DNA of 64,000 nt from Sipunculus nudus. Lineage: Eukaryota; Annelida; Sipuncula; Golfingiida; Sipunculidae. The DNA is taken from contig CM049312.1 of NCBI GenBank assembly GCA_026874595.1, positions 28,545,456 through 28,609,455 of the forward strand. Direction: 5' to 3'. This document shows positions 1-13,236 of the stretch, piece after piece. Below the pieces are notes generated by a model. The model ran no database searches and was not told where the DNA came from. It saw nothing but the letters and a program-made list of their open reading frames with translations. Position 1 is the first letter of the stretch; every line of letters begins with the position of its first letter. Made by a program: the position numbers and the translations under genes.

Positions 1-130
1 AGAGGAGGTTGCCAAGGCGATCGCGTTCCTGGCTTCAGAAGACGCGGCATTTATCAACGGAACTCTGCTTGTGGTTGACGGCGGCCGTAATCACGTGACA
101 CCATCCTTCGCTACAGGACCAATCTTGTAG
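1..130 (+). CDS. C-terminal exon of a classical SDR oxidoreductase (partial, 5' end outside window)
   Basis: Reading from base 2, 42 codons end at a TAG at 128..130. The peptide has the C-terminal hallmarks of classical SDR enzymes: [15 protein letters not shown] (the helix before the last strand), then [12 protein letters not shown], where (I/V)NG and VDGG close the Rossmann fold. These enzymes are NAD(P)(H)-dependent alcohol/ketone oxidoreductases, usually cytosolic tetramers. The start, cofactor site and catalytic YxxxK lie outside the window. It faces SDR-A tail to tail: SDR-A ends at 3896 on the minus strand. Its sequence is clearly diverged from SDR-A (tail [17 protein letters not shown] versus [10 protein letters not shown]), so it is a separate paralogue and not part of the A/B duplication. 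The substrate cannot be inferred. Confidence 0.85.
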   Translation, partial: EEVAKAIAFLASEDAAFINGTLLVVDGGRNHVTPSFATGPIL

Positions 131-1846
131 AGAAGGAAAATTCCAACATTTATTCCCGTTGGCTTTAGAGCGCTTAGAGAATATTTCGTTCAAGAGCCCG
201 ATCAATTTAACTTGTGATCGAACTATATACGGTGAGGTTTCTTAATAGTCTGTTCCACTAACCCTGCACTCATGATTTTTCGCGATTACATCCAAAGACA
301 AATACCATTCAATTGACGGCCTGGATGACAAATCTCCTATATATACGTGGTTCATGGCGTCCCTAACAAGTGACCAATGTTTATGGTTCAGGGATATGGT
401 TATTACGTAACGGGTGACGTAACAGTGAAGGGCTTGCTTGAGACGAACACAAGCTTCACTTTGAACAGGGGTTGGTCCCGTAGATATTGGTGCCTCTTTT
501 GTGCGAACGTTTATTATATGTCATCACTGTTCCCTTCCGTGTGTATTTCATAGGTCGTTAAGGAGATATCGTGACAGGATAGACTAATTACTCATATAAT
601 GGTTTTAAATAGTTTACAGGAAAATGACATAAGGTAGGCCAGTATTTCCAAAATAGTTAATTACGCGTTTTTCTTTTTCTGCCCTTGAGGCAACATGTTT
701 TGGCATTCTTTGATTGTAAAAAAAAATATAATAATCGTGACATAACCTCATATTCTGCCATGTCATCATGTATAAGGTTTCGAATTCGAAAGCATTTACA
801 AAAGGCATTCTAATCAGATGTGGAACGACAAAACAATTTTGGCAGTAAGTATGTGATGCTATATGTAGGTAAGACTCAGTCTATTGATAAAAATAGCATT
901 AGGAAAAGGGTAGTATTAGTAGCCAACTGTGACTTTACCATCGGCCAATATCACATGTTAAAACGCATGGACTGTAACAAGGCAGTTTGTCATTCCATAG
1001 CAGTTTATGTGTAATCCATAAGCTGCGTATACACAGGTTTGAAACAAATGAATTGAATCTGAAACTGTAAATGTTCCTTTCTTATCACGATTTCACATTT
1101 CCGCTCGTTTTCTATTCATCCATATGTCAATGTATTAAACAAGCCCTGTTTTCTCTTACTAATGTTGGTATACTATGCTTTGGGACGTGCTGCTGTAAGA
1201 CTTTGATACAAGGCAGTCACCAATGTATTCTAAAAACTGGACGTTGTATATGCCTTCACGCATAACCAGGTAGAATATAATGAACGGGAAATATGAATAA
1301 AATCGTTACTATATAGTTATACGAGTCTTCTTTATGATGAATGTTGAATATTAATATGAACGAGGTTTCTTTACTGGAACGTTTTAAGTTGCTAAAGTGT
1401 GATTTTTAATTTTAAGATATCAGTTGTATTAATATCGTTTTTTTATGTTCAATTGACTTTCTGTGAAAATAATTTCATATTGTATAAGCATGAACTTCAT
1501 TTGTAGATCCCTACATGATTAGATTGCTTATCCGACAATGAATTCCTTATTTCTAATATCTGATTCATTCTCAATATTTACAATCTTGGGGATATCGCTG
1601 ATAAAGGAATAATTCTAACACCGGGTAATGATGGAGCTGGTGAGGTATGGCACGGATTCCGAATCAACGCCTTTCATATTATGGGATGTATACTTTGGTA
1701 GCTTTTCTGTTTGTGAGGGTTTCAAATTTGCAATACGCGGTAAAGAAAGATTATCGCGTAAATCAAACATGAATACAAGGTTCTGTCGTGGAATTTAAGT
1801 TAAATAATATATATATAAATATATATATAAATATATATTTAAGTTA

Positions 1847-1919
<73 letters not shown>

Positions 1920-2560
1920 AATATATATTGTATCATTAAATATTGCTTTTGTAAATTATATCAGACCTTTCAAATTATCTGACATCAATGAACAATAATT
2001 TCAATTCCCTGGACGTTCCACTGGGTTACTCGTAACAAAGGATGCTGCCACGTGGACAACTGATCCGTTGGCAACTCCTACCATAATAGGCGTTGACAAA
2101 TCCTACCATAATTGGATTTGTACTACGAGTGAATTAAAATAAAAGGATGTGTGTTCAATTACGACTGTATTTCTTAACCGTATATATATCTCCTTCGCTA
2201 TACCCGCTGCTTTGTTTGGTAAAATTCTTTGGGTTTCATCAGCAGGGCTGATACAGGGCAAGGAATGGGATTCAGACTAATGCTAGCGTGGTATTTCATT
2301 TTGCATCCAACTCTAAGTTTCAAACCCGTGACACCTCACGTGTCATTATTTATACACAATGCGATACAACGCTCTCATCGGTCTAAATTCCAGGCAATGT
2401 GCGAGTATAGTGTTGAAATCCCGAAAACTTGCTATACAGAACAGCGGTTACAGCGAAGGAGATCTGGAACGACTGCAGGATATAACCTCTGCGTAAGGAA
2501 TGCAGTGTACAATGTAAATAAATAAAGCATGTATTGTGAAGTACCTGATTAAATAAGTTC
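131..2560. other. Intergenic / 3' flank, no gene recognised
   Basis: AT-rich sequence downstream of the + strand SDR stop. Small open frames of about 60-100 codons show no recognisable family and no splice context. The only clear structures are the TA/GA compound microsatellite near 1800..1915 and a short direct repeat (TCCTACCATAAT) near 2078 and 2102. The first canonical AATAAA downstream of the stop that I noticed is near 1296, far for a short 3' UTR. Confidence 0.6.
1803..1915. repeat. Compound (TA)n/(GA)n microsatellite
   Basis: TA-rich repeats run into a nearly perfect GA tract from about 1866 to 1914 with one interruption. The GA strand is purine-only. Confidence 0.95.
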
Positions 2561-3895
2561 AAATTTCAGGCTTATGATATTTGAACAACGTTACCACATT
2601 TACTGCAACTGCAAATAGCGGAGAAATCGCTGTTACAGAATTAACAGAATGAGTTCTGTTTGAGTTTTTTTTTTTTTATTCAAAATGAACATCTTCCAGT
2701 TAGGCAGTGGTCGGAGGCCAGGACTACTTGCCTCGGTAGTCAAACCTTAAAATCAAAATTTGTTACGTTTCAAAAAACACCTTTGGTTACATTTCACATG
2801 CGCATGCTTTCAAAATATTATCTATTCCGTGAAGTTCTTACCACAAACATAAACTTTTACATTTCTTATCCAAGGTAATAGAATGGACTACATTTCCCTC
2901 ATCACTGCAATTATACATACACCACCGCTCGTGTATTTAGAAACCTCGATGCATCGTGGGGTTTGAATTTCAATGCCCAAGAGCCCTTAAAAAAGTCGTT
3001 CTCTTGTGAGCCGGATTCTAATCAAAATGGTTCTATAGGCGCGTTGGATCTGACGGTTTTATTGGCAAGCATCGTAGTTTTTCATCTCCTCTCTGGCGAT
3101 CCTTATATACCATGCTTATCTCCTCAGAATAAGATAACGTAATTAATCTATATTTAAAACCTGGTTGGTAAATGCCGATAACGGTCGGTCAGGTTTTTAC
3201 GATATAACGTTAGGTGACCTAACTTAGGTTACCATGGTTTTTGGACTCCGTGAACCGATGACGTCACAACAGCACCCAGTGATCGTTTACGCTAGACACT
3301 AAGGGTGTGTTTTAGCGCTCTGGCCAAAGTTTGGTTGTTCGTTTGGTTACGAGCAAAGGCGTTCCGGTTCAGGTCTTTGGATGAACCAGTGGCCGGACAA
3401 AGCTGGACCAAGAGAGGTTGTTTGTTCTGCGCAGAAAAAATGTTATATAAGGCCCTCATACAAAATCAAAGTTCCTAGGCCATCACATCTCGAGACGTGG
3501 CCCAGTAACAAGCATTCATGTATTTAGGCATTGAGTGCAAACCCAGTCGCTTCAGGTCATTGTGCCTTAAAAAACACAAAACCACAACAAGCTTAATGAG
3601 CAAATTAAGATAAATCACCTTGTCTAGGGTCTTAAAATTTAATTGTTTACCAACTTTTTTCATGATAAAAACAACCGCGTATTTTGACGCTGATTTCGTC
3701 ATTTCAGAAACGCAATTTTGTTTTTGGACCAAATAGCGTTTTAGTGCAACTCAGCAAGCAGGTTTTGTTCACAATCAACCAAACAACTCGTCAAAACGCA
3801 CCCTCAGTTGCACCAGGTGACTGTCGTAATACTTAAACAAATACCGATGTGCTGCGTTGTTCACTGCAGTCATTTTAGCGGCATGCATCTCGTTG
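2560..3895 (-). other. 3' flank of SDR-A, shared with both SDR-B terminal-exon copies
   Basis: This stretch aligns by eye with 34720..36178 and 42520..43930: shared phrases include CAAATAGCGGAGAAA, CATGCGCATGCTTTCAAAA and GCCGATAACGGTCGGTC in the same order. It therefore belongs to the duplicated SDR block. On the minus strand a TTTATTGG phrase near 3058 (35425 and 43190 in the other copies) reads CCAATAAA, a possible conserved polyadenylation signal 740-840 nt after the stop. That is weak evidence for a long 3' UTR. A MITE-like inverted repeat (3303..3803) sits inside. Confidence 0.6.
3303..3803. mobile_element. MITE-like element with GGGTGYGTTTT inverted ends
   Basis: The left end GGGTGTGTTTTAGCG matches the reverse complement of the right end (GGGTGCGTTTTGACG), and both continue imperfectly into TTTGGTTG. 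Flanks are TAA on the left and TCA on the right; in the paralogues they are TAA and TTA. A 3-bp TNA duplication and a GGG-start end are typical of PIF/Harbinger (Tourist-like) MITEs. Orthologous copies lie at 35643..36086 and 43409..43838, so the insertion predates the SDR duplication. No coding capacity is seen. Confidence 0.55.
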
Positions 3896-4075
3896 TTACA
3901 TCACCGGTCCCTTGGCCGTTGACGGTGATATATGAAGTCGACCACCATCGACAGGAACGGTGGCTCCGTTAACAAAGGATGCATCATCCGAAGCCAGAAA
4001 CGCGATCACCTTGGCAACATCATCCACTTCACCAATCCGACCAATTGGATGAATATACTTCTGCTCCTGGTTGTA
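3896..4075 (-). CDS. SDR-A exon 9 (terminal)
   Basis: 180 nt with acceptor TTTTAG, encoding 59 aa and TAA. Contains [33 protein letters not shown] and the tail [10 protein letters not shown]. Confidence 0.92.
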   Translation of the reverse strand, partial: YNQEQKYIHPIGRIGEVDDVAKVIAFLASDDASFVNGATVPVDGGRLHISPSTAKGPVM

Positions 4076-4422
4076 CTAAAATATAGAAATGTAAGAGACG
4101 TTATAGACTGATAACCTCTGACAACTTCTAAATTCTTAAGATGCATGTATAACCATATCCCTATATGTTTATGGAAGTCCATTTGAAACCTTAGAATGTA
4201 CATGAGCAAAAGCACACATAATTCTATACTGACACCTTTGTTTCAAGTAATGACCACCAATGATCTGCGAAATGTTCATTTTCTCCAGGGCCATCAATAA
4301 TGAGGGGATGGGGGGGGGGTATATACTGGTTAGGAAATAAACTATACTGGAAACATAATGTATTATTTTCAGAAACCAGTTAATTAATTGTTATATATTT
4401 GAAATGTGCCATACACACGCTA

Positions 4423-4505
<83 letters not shown>

Positions 4506-5321
4506 TGAAGAAAACCAACACTGTAAATTCACTTCAGTATATTTCACGGGATGCGACCCGATCGTCAGGTGAATGTTGTTAGAATGAAGCTAACGGCGCG
4601 GTTTGAGAAGCTGAGACTTTACGAGAATACAAGATCATGCTTTATGCGTATCAGGGAGAGCATGTAAATGACTGACACTAATCCTATTGTCCTCGGGGGC
4701 ACAATAGGATGGGTTGGGATACACGTGCGATACTGGAACATAACAGGGCAAAGAGGTTTGTTGTTGTTTTAATGTTTATATTTAATACAAAGATATTTTA
4801 CCAGGATGCCCATTTAGCATAGTAAGCTGATTAATAGGGTCCTTGGTACAGTGAACATTTCAGTCGTTTACACATATGATATAAAATATAAAATACACAT
4901 ATACTTGAAAATACACAATATAAAAGGCAAACATACAATATAAAAGGCAAATTTACTATACTCATACCAAGTGGACTCGACTCGACAAACTCACTAATGG
5001 GTAGTGGCAACGCCATGTCCCTCAACACTTCAAAGCAGTGAGAGAGCAACTACCTGAACAGCTCTTGAGTTCAACAATGATCCGGGGTGGGGGGGGGGGG
5101 GGGCGTTGCTATAAGTAGCTTTTCAGACAAACAGATATCACACTTTCTAGTCCCACAGAAGTAAGGTGCTGCCGTGGCAGAGATTTCCCAGAAGAGCTTG
5201 TAACTGATATTGTTGTCTTTTAGTGTCCAGATGTGTTTAGACAGCTCAATGTTAAAGCTTATTTTCAAATTGTTCCTGTTGAATAGCTTTTGGTATCTGT
5301 GATTTTTTGGGAAGTGTTTTT

Positions 5322-5367
<46 letters not shown>

Positions 5368-8300
5368 AGAGTATGCGAGTCATCCTGCCACCCTTGAAGA
5401 TAAATGCGCCACTGATCTTCTCTTCCCTATGTCAAGACCCGGACTCCTCTCTCACATATTAGTTAGGTCATCTAATTTGTTGTGTTTTATTATGCCGTAT
5501 CATGTATCGATGTTAGCGTGGGAACGTAGGTTAAGGGAACCCAGGTGTTTTATTTTATGTCAGTTTCAGTTCAGTCCTGAGTCTCTGAGGATTGTTTCTT
5601 GTCAGTCTCATCACAGTTTCCTGTAAAAGCACTGTTTATTGTAGATTTCAGAGACAACGGACGTGCAACCATGATTTTCTAATACTCTTGTCTCAGGTAG
5701 TTGGATCATTTGGAGCAATTCCGTGATCGTGGAGAGTGAAGGTTTATTTCTCAGAGGATTTATCTTCTATGGAGGTAGATTAGAAAAATAAGTGAAGGCG
5801 AAATCCATGAGAGCCCGAAATCCAAATGGCCGCCATGCGCTATTTTCAGAATTATTTTTGCAATAGTTTTTCCTGCGGACTGTGACACACACTCACGAGG
5901 AAAACTATCGTTATTTTAAAACAGTTCTACAAGCAGATGGAAATGAAAAAGTACTGTGTTAGAAATGGCGTGCACATTTTCTTGTACTAGACTTTATTCG
6001 AACCCTATAGCTTGTTCTGCCACCTTAATGTCTTCAGGTAATTAGAAATTGACGTTTGGGTGGCAGGCTGCCGTTATTCGAGTACGAGTTCAAGTCCGAG
6101 TCTTTGTGGTTCGAATCCAAGTTCACTTCTTCAGGCCCGAGTCATTAGGAACTCGGGTCCGTGTCCAGTACAAACTAATTAAAATAATTTAAAAGGATAT
6201 TTGAGATAATCCTGCAAATGTTATGTTAGTTTATTTTTAACCCTATTGCACAGCTAAACAGTGGAAAGTATAATCTTATTTTTTTTATTTATTCTGTTGT
6301 TAGTTTATCTGTGTGCACAGTCTTAATGTTATTTGTGACAGAGTTTTCTTTTTTACTGGATTAGAGAAGACTCTGCCTGACTTCTCGATTACCAGTATAT
6401 GCCCGTGTCCAGGACCATCGAGTCAAAATCCCAGTCTACTAAAAAAGGGACTTAAGGCTTACATCACTAACTGGACATCCCTGAAGTGTTATATAAACAA
6501 TCAATATTTCAGGAATAAAATTAAATAATAAATATATAATGTTCGGTGTATGAAAAAAATCTCTATGATAAAACAGATATGTACATAAAAAAGGAGATAA
6601 AATGGCTGTGTGTTTTGTTTAAAAATATACTCATATCCCAGGAAATGTCTAGATCAACAGATGCCAGGTCCTGGTTAAAATGAACGCACGAAGAAGCAAG
6701 ATAAAAAATATAAGTTTCGTTCTGTGTGGTAAATAAAATGAGTCACCTGCACTATTCGGGTCAACATGAATTTTCTATAGACAAACGGAAATTAACAAAA
6801 TCTGAAATAATCAAGCAACTTATAAATAAACTTTTGAAAAAATACGTACTTTTTCTATTGCTTCTGGTGACATTCCACATTTAAGAAGTATACCAGTATC
6901 GATTGTTCCAGGACTGAAAAGAATAATTAAGGATTTATTCCATACAGTAAGTCCCCCAATGGGCTCAATTATAGTCTGTTCCGCCAGTAGGTGCCAATTG
7001 AAACTTGCCGATGATTCTTTAAAACTTTAATATAATCAAATATTAAATATATATAACATGACACTAAAGCTGATAAGGGACGAAAGGCCTAATTTGAGGT
7101 GTTAAACGAACTTAACATTTTCCAACCTTTTGGTTCTTCTGAAACTTGTTGGCAAGCGACATGGCCTCTGTCATGGGTTGGTAGCCTCACATTTAGAGTC
7201 AAATGTTTAGAACATTTATGACATTATAATTAATTTGACCTATGGCTCCTTTATTGTTCCTTTATTGCAGCTAACCATTTGATATTAATCTGCCAGTTCA
7301 AGAAAATAGTACAACGTTTCAAAGGGCACCCTACCGTAAAACCAGAAGCGGATCCAGGAGGAAGGGTGTCCCCCCCCCTTTCACCCGAAGCAACCATTTT
7401 TTTTAAGGGTTTCAAACAAAATTGTGCGGCCTGGACCCCCACCCCCCCCCCCCCCCCCCCTTTCCTAAATCCTAGATCTGCCACTGAAAAACAGTTGAAG
7501 TGACTATCAACCTTGCCAATATGCATTTTAAAATTACGCGGTAGGCACATATATATACAGATAACTACATGATCGGGGATGTCATAAAGAGCAAAGATGT
7601 ATTGTTAATAATTGTGGTGCCAAAGTTAACTATTCTAGCGCCATTTCGGCCCTCGGACAATCGAGGGCCATTACATCTCGTGTCGAGGACCGCACTGTAA
7701 TTTTGACGACGCCTCATTTTCGGTTTATTACCACGATATCGATCAATAGAACGGATGGATTTTGTCGTGCATTTTCCCCGTATGGCTTTTTAGTAACTCA
7801 GGTCATCTTGTGATCATTGTTATATCGATTCATGCTAGAAATTGATTAAATTATGCATAATTGACAGTATTGTTGCCTTCATGAAGGAACAGGTAATGCA
7901 TGTCTTACTTGACCGAGTTGATCCTGACGCCATGGGAACCCAGTTCTGCCATATAAAAGAGAATATTCAAAAGTAGTGCATATTTACATTTACTTACACT
8001 ACTGACGAGCACCACACTTTATATGATAAGAAAAACGCAAATTTTAAAGAATGTATTTGTATTTGTGCGGTAAAATCAGAGAAAAAAATATATACTCAAA
8101 GAGCATTAGGGTCTGAACTTTAATAAGAAAATAATTAAGAATGTGCTCACGTTCTATATAATCCTGTGCACTTAACAAAAGGAGCTAACCTCTACCCTTG
8201 ATATATTTGCTGAGAACTTCCGTTTGAAGTTAGCAATTTCACTCATCTTCCGACTGATAAGAATCTTATTTATAAACCATAAGGGTCAATGGACAGAGTA

Positions 8301-11300
8301 AGCCTGGGTACTATTATATACATTACCTTGGGCTAAAATCCCTGTCAGATGGTCAACAGCAGCCTTGCTTAATGAATAAAATGCATATGCGCTTATCTGA
8401 AATTTAAAATATGGTAAAGTATTATAAATTGTCCATTTTTTAAAGAAATTAATTGGCGTAAATTTTTTTTCGGTTTCTTATAACTGCGGCGGCTTGTTTC
8501 TCTTGCAGAAAAAGTGTTTTGAATGTTATCCTTGTTCAATATATGGCGTTTTTGTCAAGATTTTACGTGCAAGATACCTATTTGTAGTAAAAATTATAAT
8601 TATGAGTCCGTTTAATCTACCGATGTGCATTGGCTGTATGTTATTAACAGCGATTAACCTCATACTCACTGGCCTCGTTCCTGCTATACTTGATATGTTT
8701 ATAATATTTCCTGCAAGATAAAAAAAATGATTTAAGCGAGTAAGCTATATTGCAATTCAAACTACATTTGCTTTTACATTTAAATAACATTTCAATATAT
8801 TAATCGTTTCATAGATTTGCAACCATTATTTTACTGAGGACTATGAAAATACTTATCCTGAATTTATTATACAATGTTGGATCTAAATACTCCAAAAGAA
8901 GATAAGCTGAGACTAAAGAAGGGGCTGACGGCTGAGCTGTACTTTTGACACGGCCGAAACCGGACCCAGCCAGCTGCCTCGGCGCCCAGATAGTGGATAG
9001 ATAAGAGCTTAGTTTAATGGTTTATTTTGACTAATTTTGTGGGTAAATATTGAGATAATAAATGTATCCTATAAAAGTTAGCTGGATTTCATAATTGTGT
9101 ACGACAGTACTCTATCGTTAAGATAGCTTTAAGCTGTTCTCACTCCTCAGGTAAACCTTGAAAACCTGAGGTTTATTTATGCTCCCTTGCTTGGTAGAGG
9201 ACTTCTACAGGTGTTACATTAAATGTTAATAAATAATATTTATAAATATATATACATATTTATTCTAGTCATTAGGTAGACCAAATTTCTTTTTAATGCT
9301 TCAATAGGGGAACCGCTAAAGATTAGGGGGACCATATGTGGTCCCCCTAATATTTCAAATTTTTTTTTTTTTTTGGTGATAAAATATTGAAAACTGGTCG
9401 ATTTGCCATCAGCAATCATTATGTCTAGGTTAGAACGACATTTTTTTTAAACATGTTCTACACCAATTTATACCGTTTTGGCTTAATTTTCCCCATATGA
9501 ATTCATATATATATAAATTCCCATGATTACCCCCTGATGCCTAAAATAAAGGAATATCCACTTAATGCTGTCAGTAGGGTTCATCTATATATATATATAT
9601 AGCATGGGATCATTCCGCTTCATATATCATCATGTTTACCAACCTTTGGTTTTAATGAGGTGCGGCGTCGCTCGCTGGGTCACCATGATCAGCCCCTCAA
9701 GATTCGTGTCCATGATCTTATTATATTCTTCTATAGTGGACTCCTGGAAATTCTTTTTCACAGCAACTCCTGCATTGTTCACCTGAAAGGATAATTAACG
9801 ATATCAATGTGTTATTCATGTAAGAGACCTCAATTATTTTTTACCCGGTTAAACAGACTTCCACTGTTGGGCCTTGCTGTTTTATAGGATGTAGACCGTG
9901 TAAAAATGAAATATTCTGTCATCAGCTAAACCATAAATAAAGAATAACAAGCAAATTCATGGAATTAATGTCCCCCGCTTTGAGCTCATGGGCTCTTTCA
10001 TGCTTGATAAGCAACCAAAATCATGACATGTTGAGAAATCTTGAGGGCACATGAAAACCTGAACAGATCTGGCAAATATAATAACTAAAACACATTGAGT
10101 TAAATGGCCAAAATCCATTATGACATGTAGAAACATCTGCAGGCGAACATAACTGCAGCTAAAACACATTGATAAATCGGACCAAATTTAATAAGTTTAT
10201 TTTGAGCTGGACAGAATTATGGTTCAGATAGACACTGCAAAACCAATCCCAACCAAGGTGTGCATGAGAGCAATCACGTACCAAGATTTCACTGAAATCT
10301 GATAATTCTTAGGAAAGTTATCGCACTGAAACAAAACTGACGGATGGATAGACAGACAGAAAGACGGCCCGACAGACAAACAGAGGGACAGACAGACAAA
10401 CCAAAATCACTGTCCCCCGTTCCGTTGAAGCGGGGGACTATTATGTCCAAGTGTTATTGGTGAAACTGAATATTGCACTTGGAATAACAATGACTCACAT
10501 CATTTAGATACATGCGATATCATCTCCAATAACACTCTATATCAAACATATATTATGAATAGTAATATATAATACATAAAATGCAAATAATGAAAATAAT
10601 CAATGGCCTTTTCGTCCGTAGTGTTTCAAACAAATTATAACAACAGAAGAGGAAATCTATTTAACTGTTTAACCCTGATTTAGTATGAATACATTCTATT
10701 AAATAAAAATGGTTCTGGGATAAATTAAAATCGTCCAAAAGTAGATTTGTGTGACCACGTCAGACTAGGAACGAGACTTTCTAAACATTTTTGCCTTTTC
10801 GTTTTCATAAATATTTATATATATATATGTATATATATATATAATTAGAATGAACTAAAATACCGCAGTATTTTTTCATATTATTTGCTTAGCAGCGGGG
10901 GTAATGGTTTTTGTGGCGTTGGTTTATTTGTTTGTCTGTCTTTCAGCAACATTTCACAAAAGTGATAAACAGAATGCGATGAAAATTTCAGGATAGCCGG
11001 GCATTGATACAAGGAATAAACTGATTATTTTTTGAGGTTGATCCGGATCACCATTTGGATCCTGGAATAATATATAATATATTTTCATATTATTTGCTGC
11101 CACCTGGCGTGAGATCAGTAAACAATGCAACTCATCATCCCCCATATTAGACTGGTACCCCCGCTCTATTATGGCACCGCTGCTCTAGGCCAATCATAGA
11201 GACGGGCGTACAACGCCATCTTTCGTACTCTTGGTAGACTGGTACCAACTCCAGTATATATTATATATGATAAAAATAAGCATTTCGTTTGTTCAAAGAA

Positions 11301-13172
11301 GTTATCAAAAGTTAGCTGTATATTAAATGTGACATTAATGATTGGATTAACAGATATTAATAATAAGTTACTGCTAAGTACAGTGGAAAATCAAAGATTC
11401 AGTATATCGTATTATCTATGCATCCATCATTCAATTTTTATGCAACAACTCATTCTTCAATATTTGAAAACTAGAAATAACTAAAGAAAGATATTTTATA
11501 AGAAATCTTCACGGATAATCAACCAGGATCGCGTGAACATCCATGATATCCGGTATGAGCGTGCATACTGAAGTTGGAACCAGTCTATAGATAAGTCAGG
11601 AGTTGCAACTGGGAGTACCTAAGATGGCGTTGTACGCCTGTCTCTATGCTTGGCTGAGGGCCATAATAGAGCAGGGTACCAGTCTACCCCCATATAATGA
11701 GCTGCCTTGGTTACTGATCTCACGCCAGGTGGCAGTACATGTTGAATCCCCAATGTTTTTAAAGATAAATTCTGACAATGCAACATCGGAGTAATGACCT
11801 GCCTTGGCGGAGGTCTGCGCTCTCTGACCACTTTTCTAGTTTCCAAAAACATCGATTATGTATTAAGTACGACTTATAATGAAATTGAAATGAATCTTCT
11901 ATCTTACCAGTGGTCATTTTCGAATACAGGAGGAAAAAAGTCAGGAAAAACTCATATCTGCTTGGAAAAATAATAGAATCAAGACACTAGTATTTCTGTG
12001 TTTGTTATATTACCAAGAACATAAGCAACTGTAACGGCTACCTGCGGGTCGATATATAACAGAAATCAGCAGTTATTGGCTCAAACACTATGCGGATAGC
12101 AATCAGTTGAAAGTGTAACCAATTTATATACGTTTATTATTGAAATGGGGTGAATATTTAAGTATTTTTATGTAAGGCAAGGAATTAAGTGCCTTCAGTT
12201 CCTAACAAACAGTGTGTTGAGTAGAAATGCTTTATCATTTCACCTTTTTTTCTCTGTATCGGCTACAGGAAACTATTTAGCATAAGGCCAAAACAAATAT
12301 ATAAAACAAAAAATATGGTTCTCAGGCACTTTTTTCCTTCTTTTGTATGTTTCGATAAAAATGTCATATGATCTTGGAAAGTTTTTTGCTAAACAGGTAA
12401 AATCTTATCAAAATTGTATTATCTTCTTAAAAGATGAAAATCAAATAAAAATTTTTTTGATGCGGTGAGTTAAAATTGACGTGAATGGTGCCGGAGAACC
12501 ATTCCTTTTTTTTACCTTATATATATATTTTGCAAGGCGATTAATTTCCCTTGGGATTTAAAAAAAAAAGTTTAGTTGAAGACTCCAGTGGAGACAAGAA
12601 ACTTAGTTCATGTATGTCAAAAATAGTAGACATACCTAGAAATTAAAGCATATTATTACAGCCATAAAAAGGCTAATATGAGGGATTAAATTTTTTTTCT
12701 TATCCCTACCTGCCAGAGATATAAAAGCTCAAGACAAATATTTTGATTTATATGTCACCGATATCTTTATTTATAAACAAAAACTCGCCCTGTTTACCCT
12801 GATCATGTAGTAGTCTTTGTAAAACCATAATCATATATACCAGTATTCTGGTGCCTCACAACTTAGGATTACTGATATATATTACTATATATTTTGGTAT
12901 AAACTGTGTTTAAATAAGTTCCTTAAAAAAAGTAATGCTTTCTGGTTCTCTAAATGATAAAATATTTTTTTTTCTAAAAGCATGCGCGCCACAGTAACCT
13001 TTCGTGAGGTAACAAGACACATACCAAGATACATGAGAGGAACCTCACCTCTGAAGATAGATTTTCACTTGTATCTGTTAATATATTTGAAAACACGATC
13101 CTATTTTATTAGTAAACTTGACCCGAACAGTGTCATTTGTCGCCGACAAATGTCTTTTTAGCAGAATTTCGG

Positions 13173-13236
<64 letters not shown>

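Larger units (their letters stand above)
4076..6849 (-). other. SDR-A intron 8 contents
   Basis: Holds a (TA)n tract (4428..4502), a small 10-bp-stem hairpin (ATCCTATTGT/ACAATAGGAT, near 4682..4711), a (GT)n tract (5324..5364) and an interspersed GAGTCC-rich repeat (about 6050..6540). Much of 5380..6540 aligns with 52340..53280 in SDR-B, confirming co-duplication. No coding exon is seen. Confidence 0.7.

Noticed and set aside
8494-8721. Plus-strand frame of 75 codons
   Set aside because: Overlaps the minus-strand SDR-A micro-exon 5 and intron; no similarity of its own.
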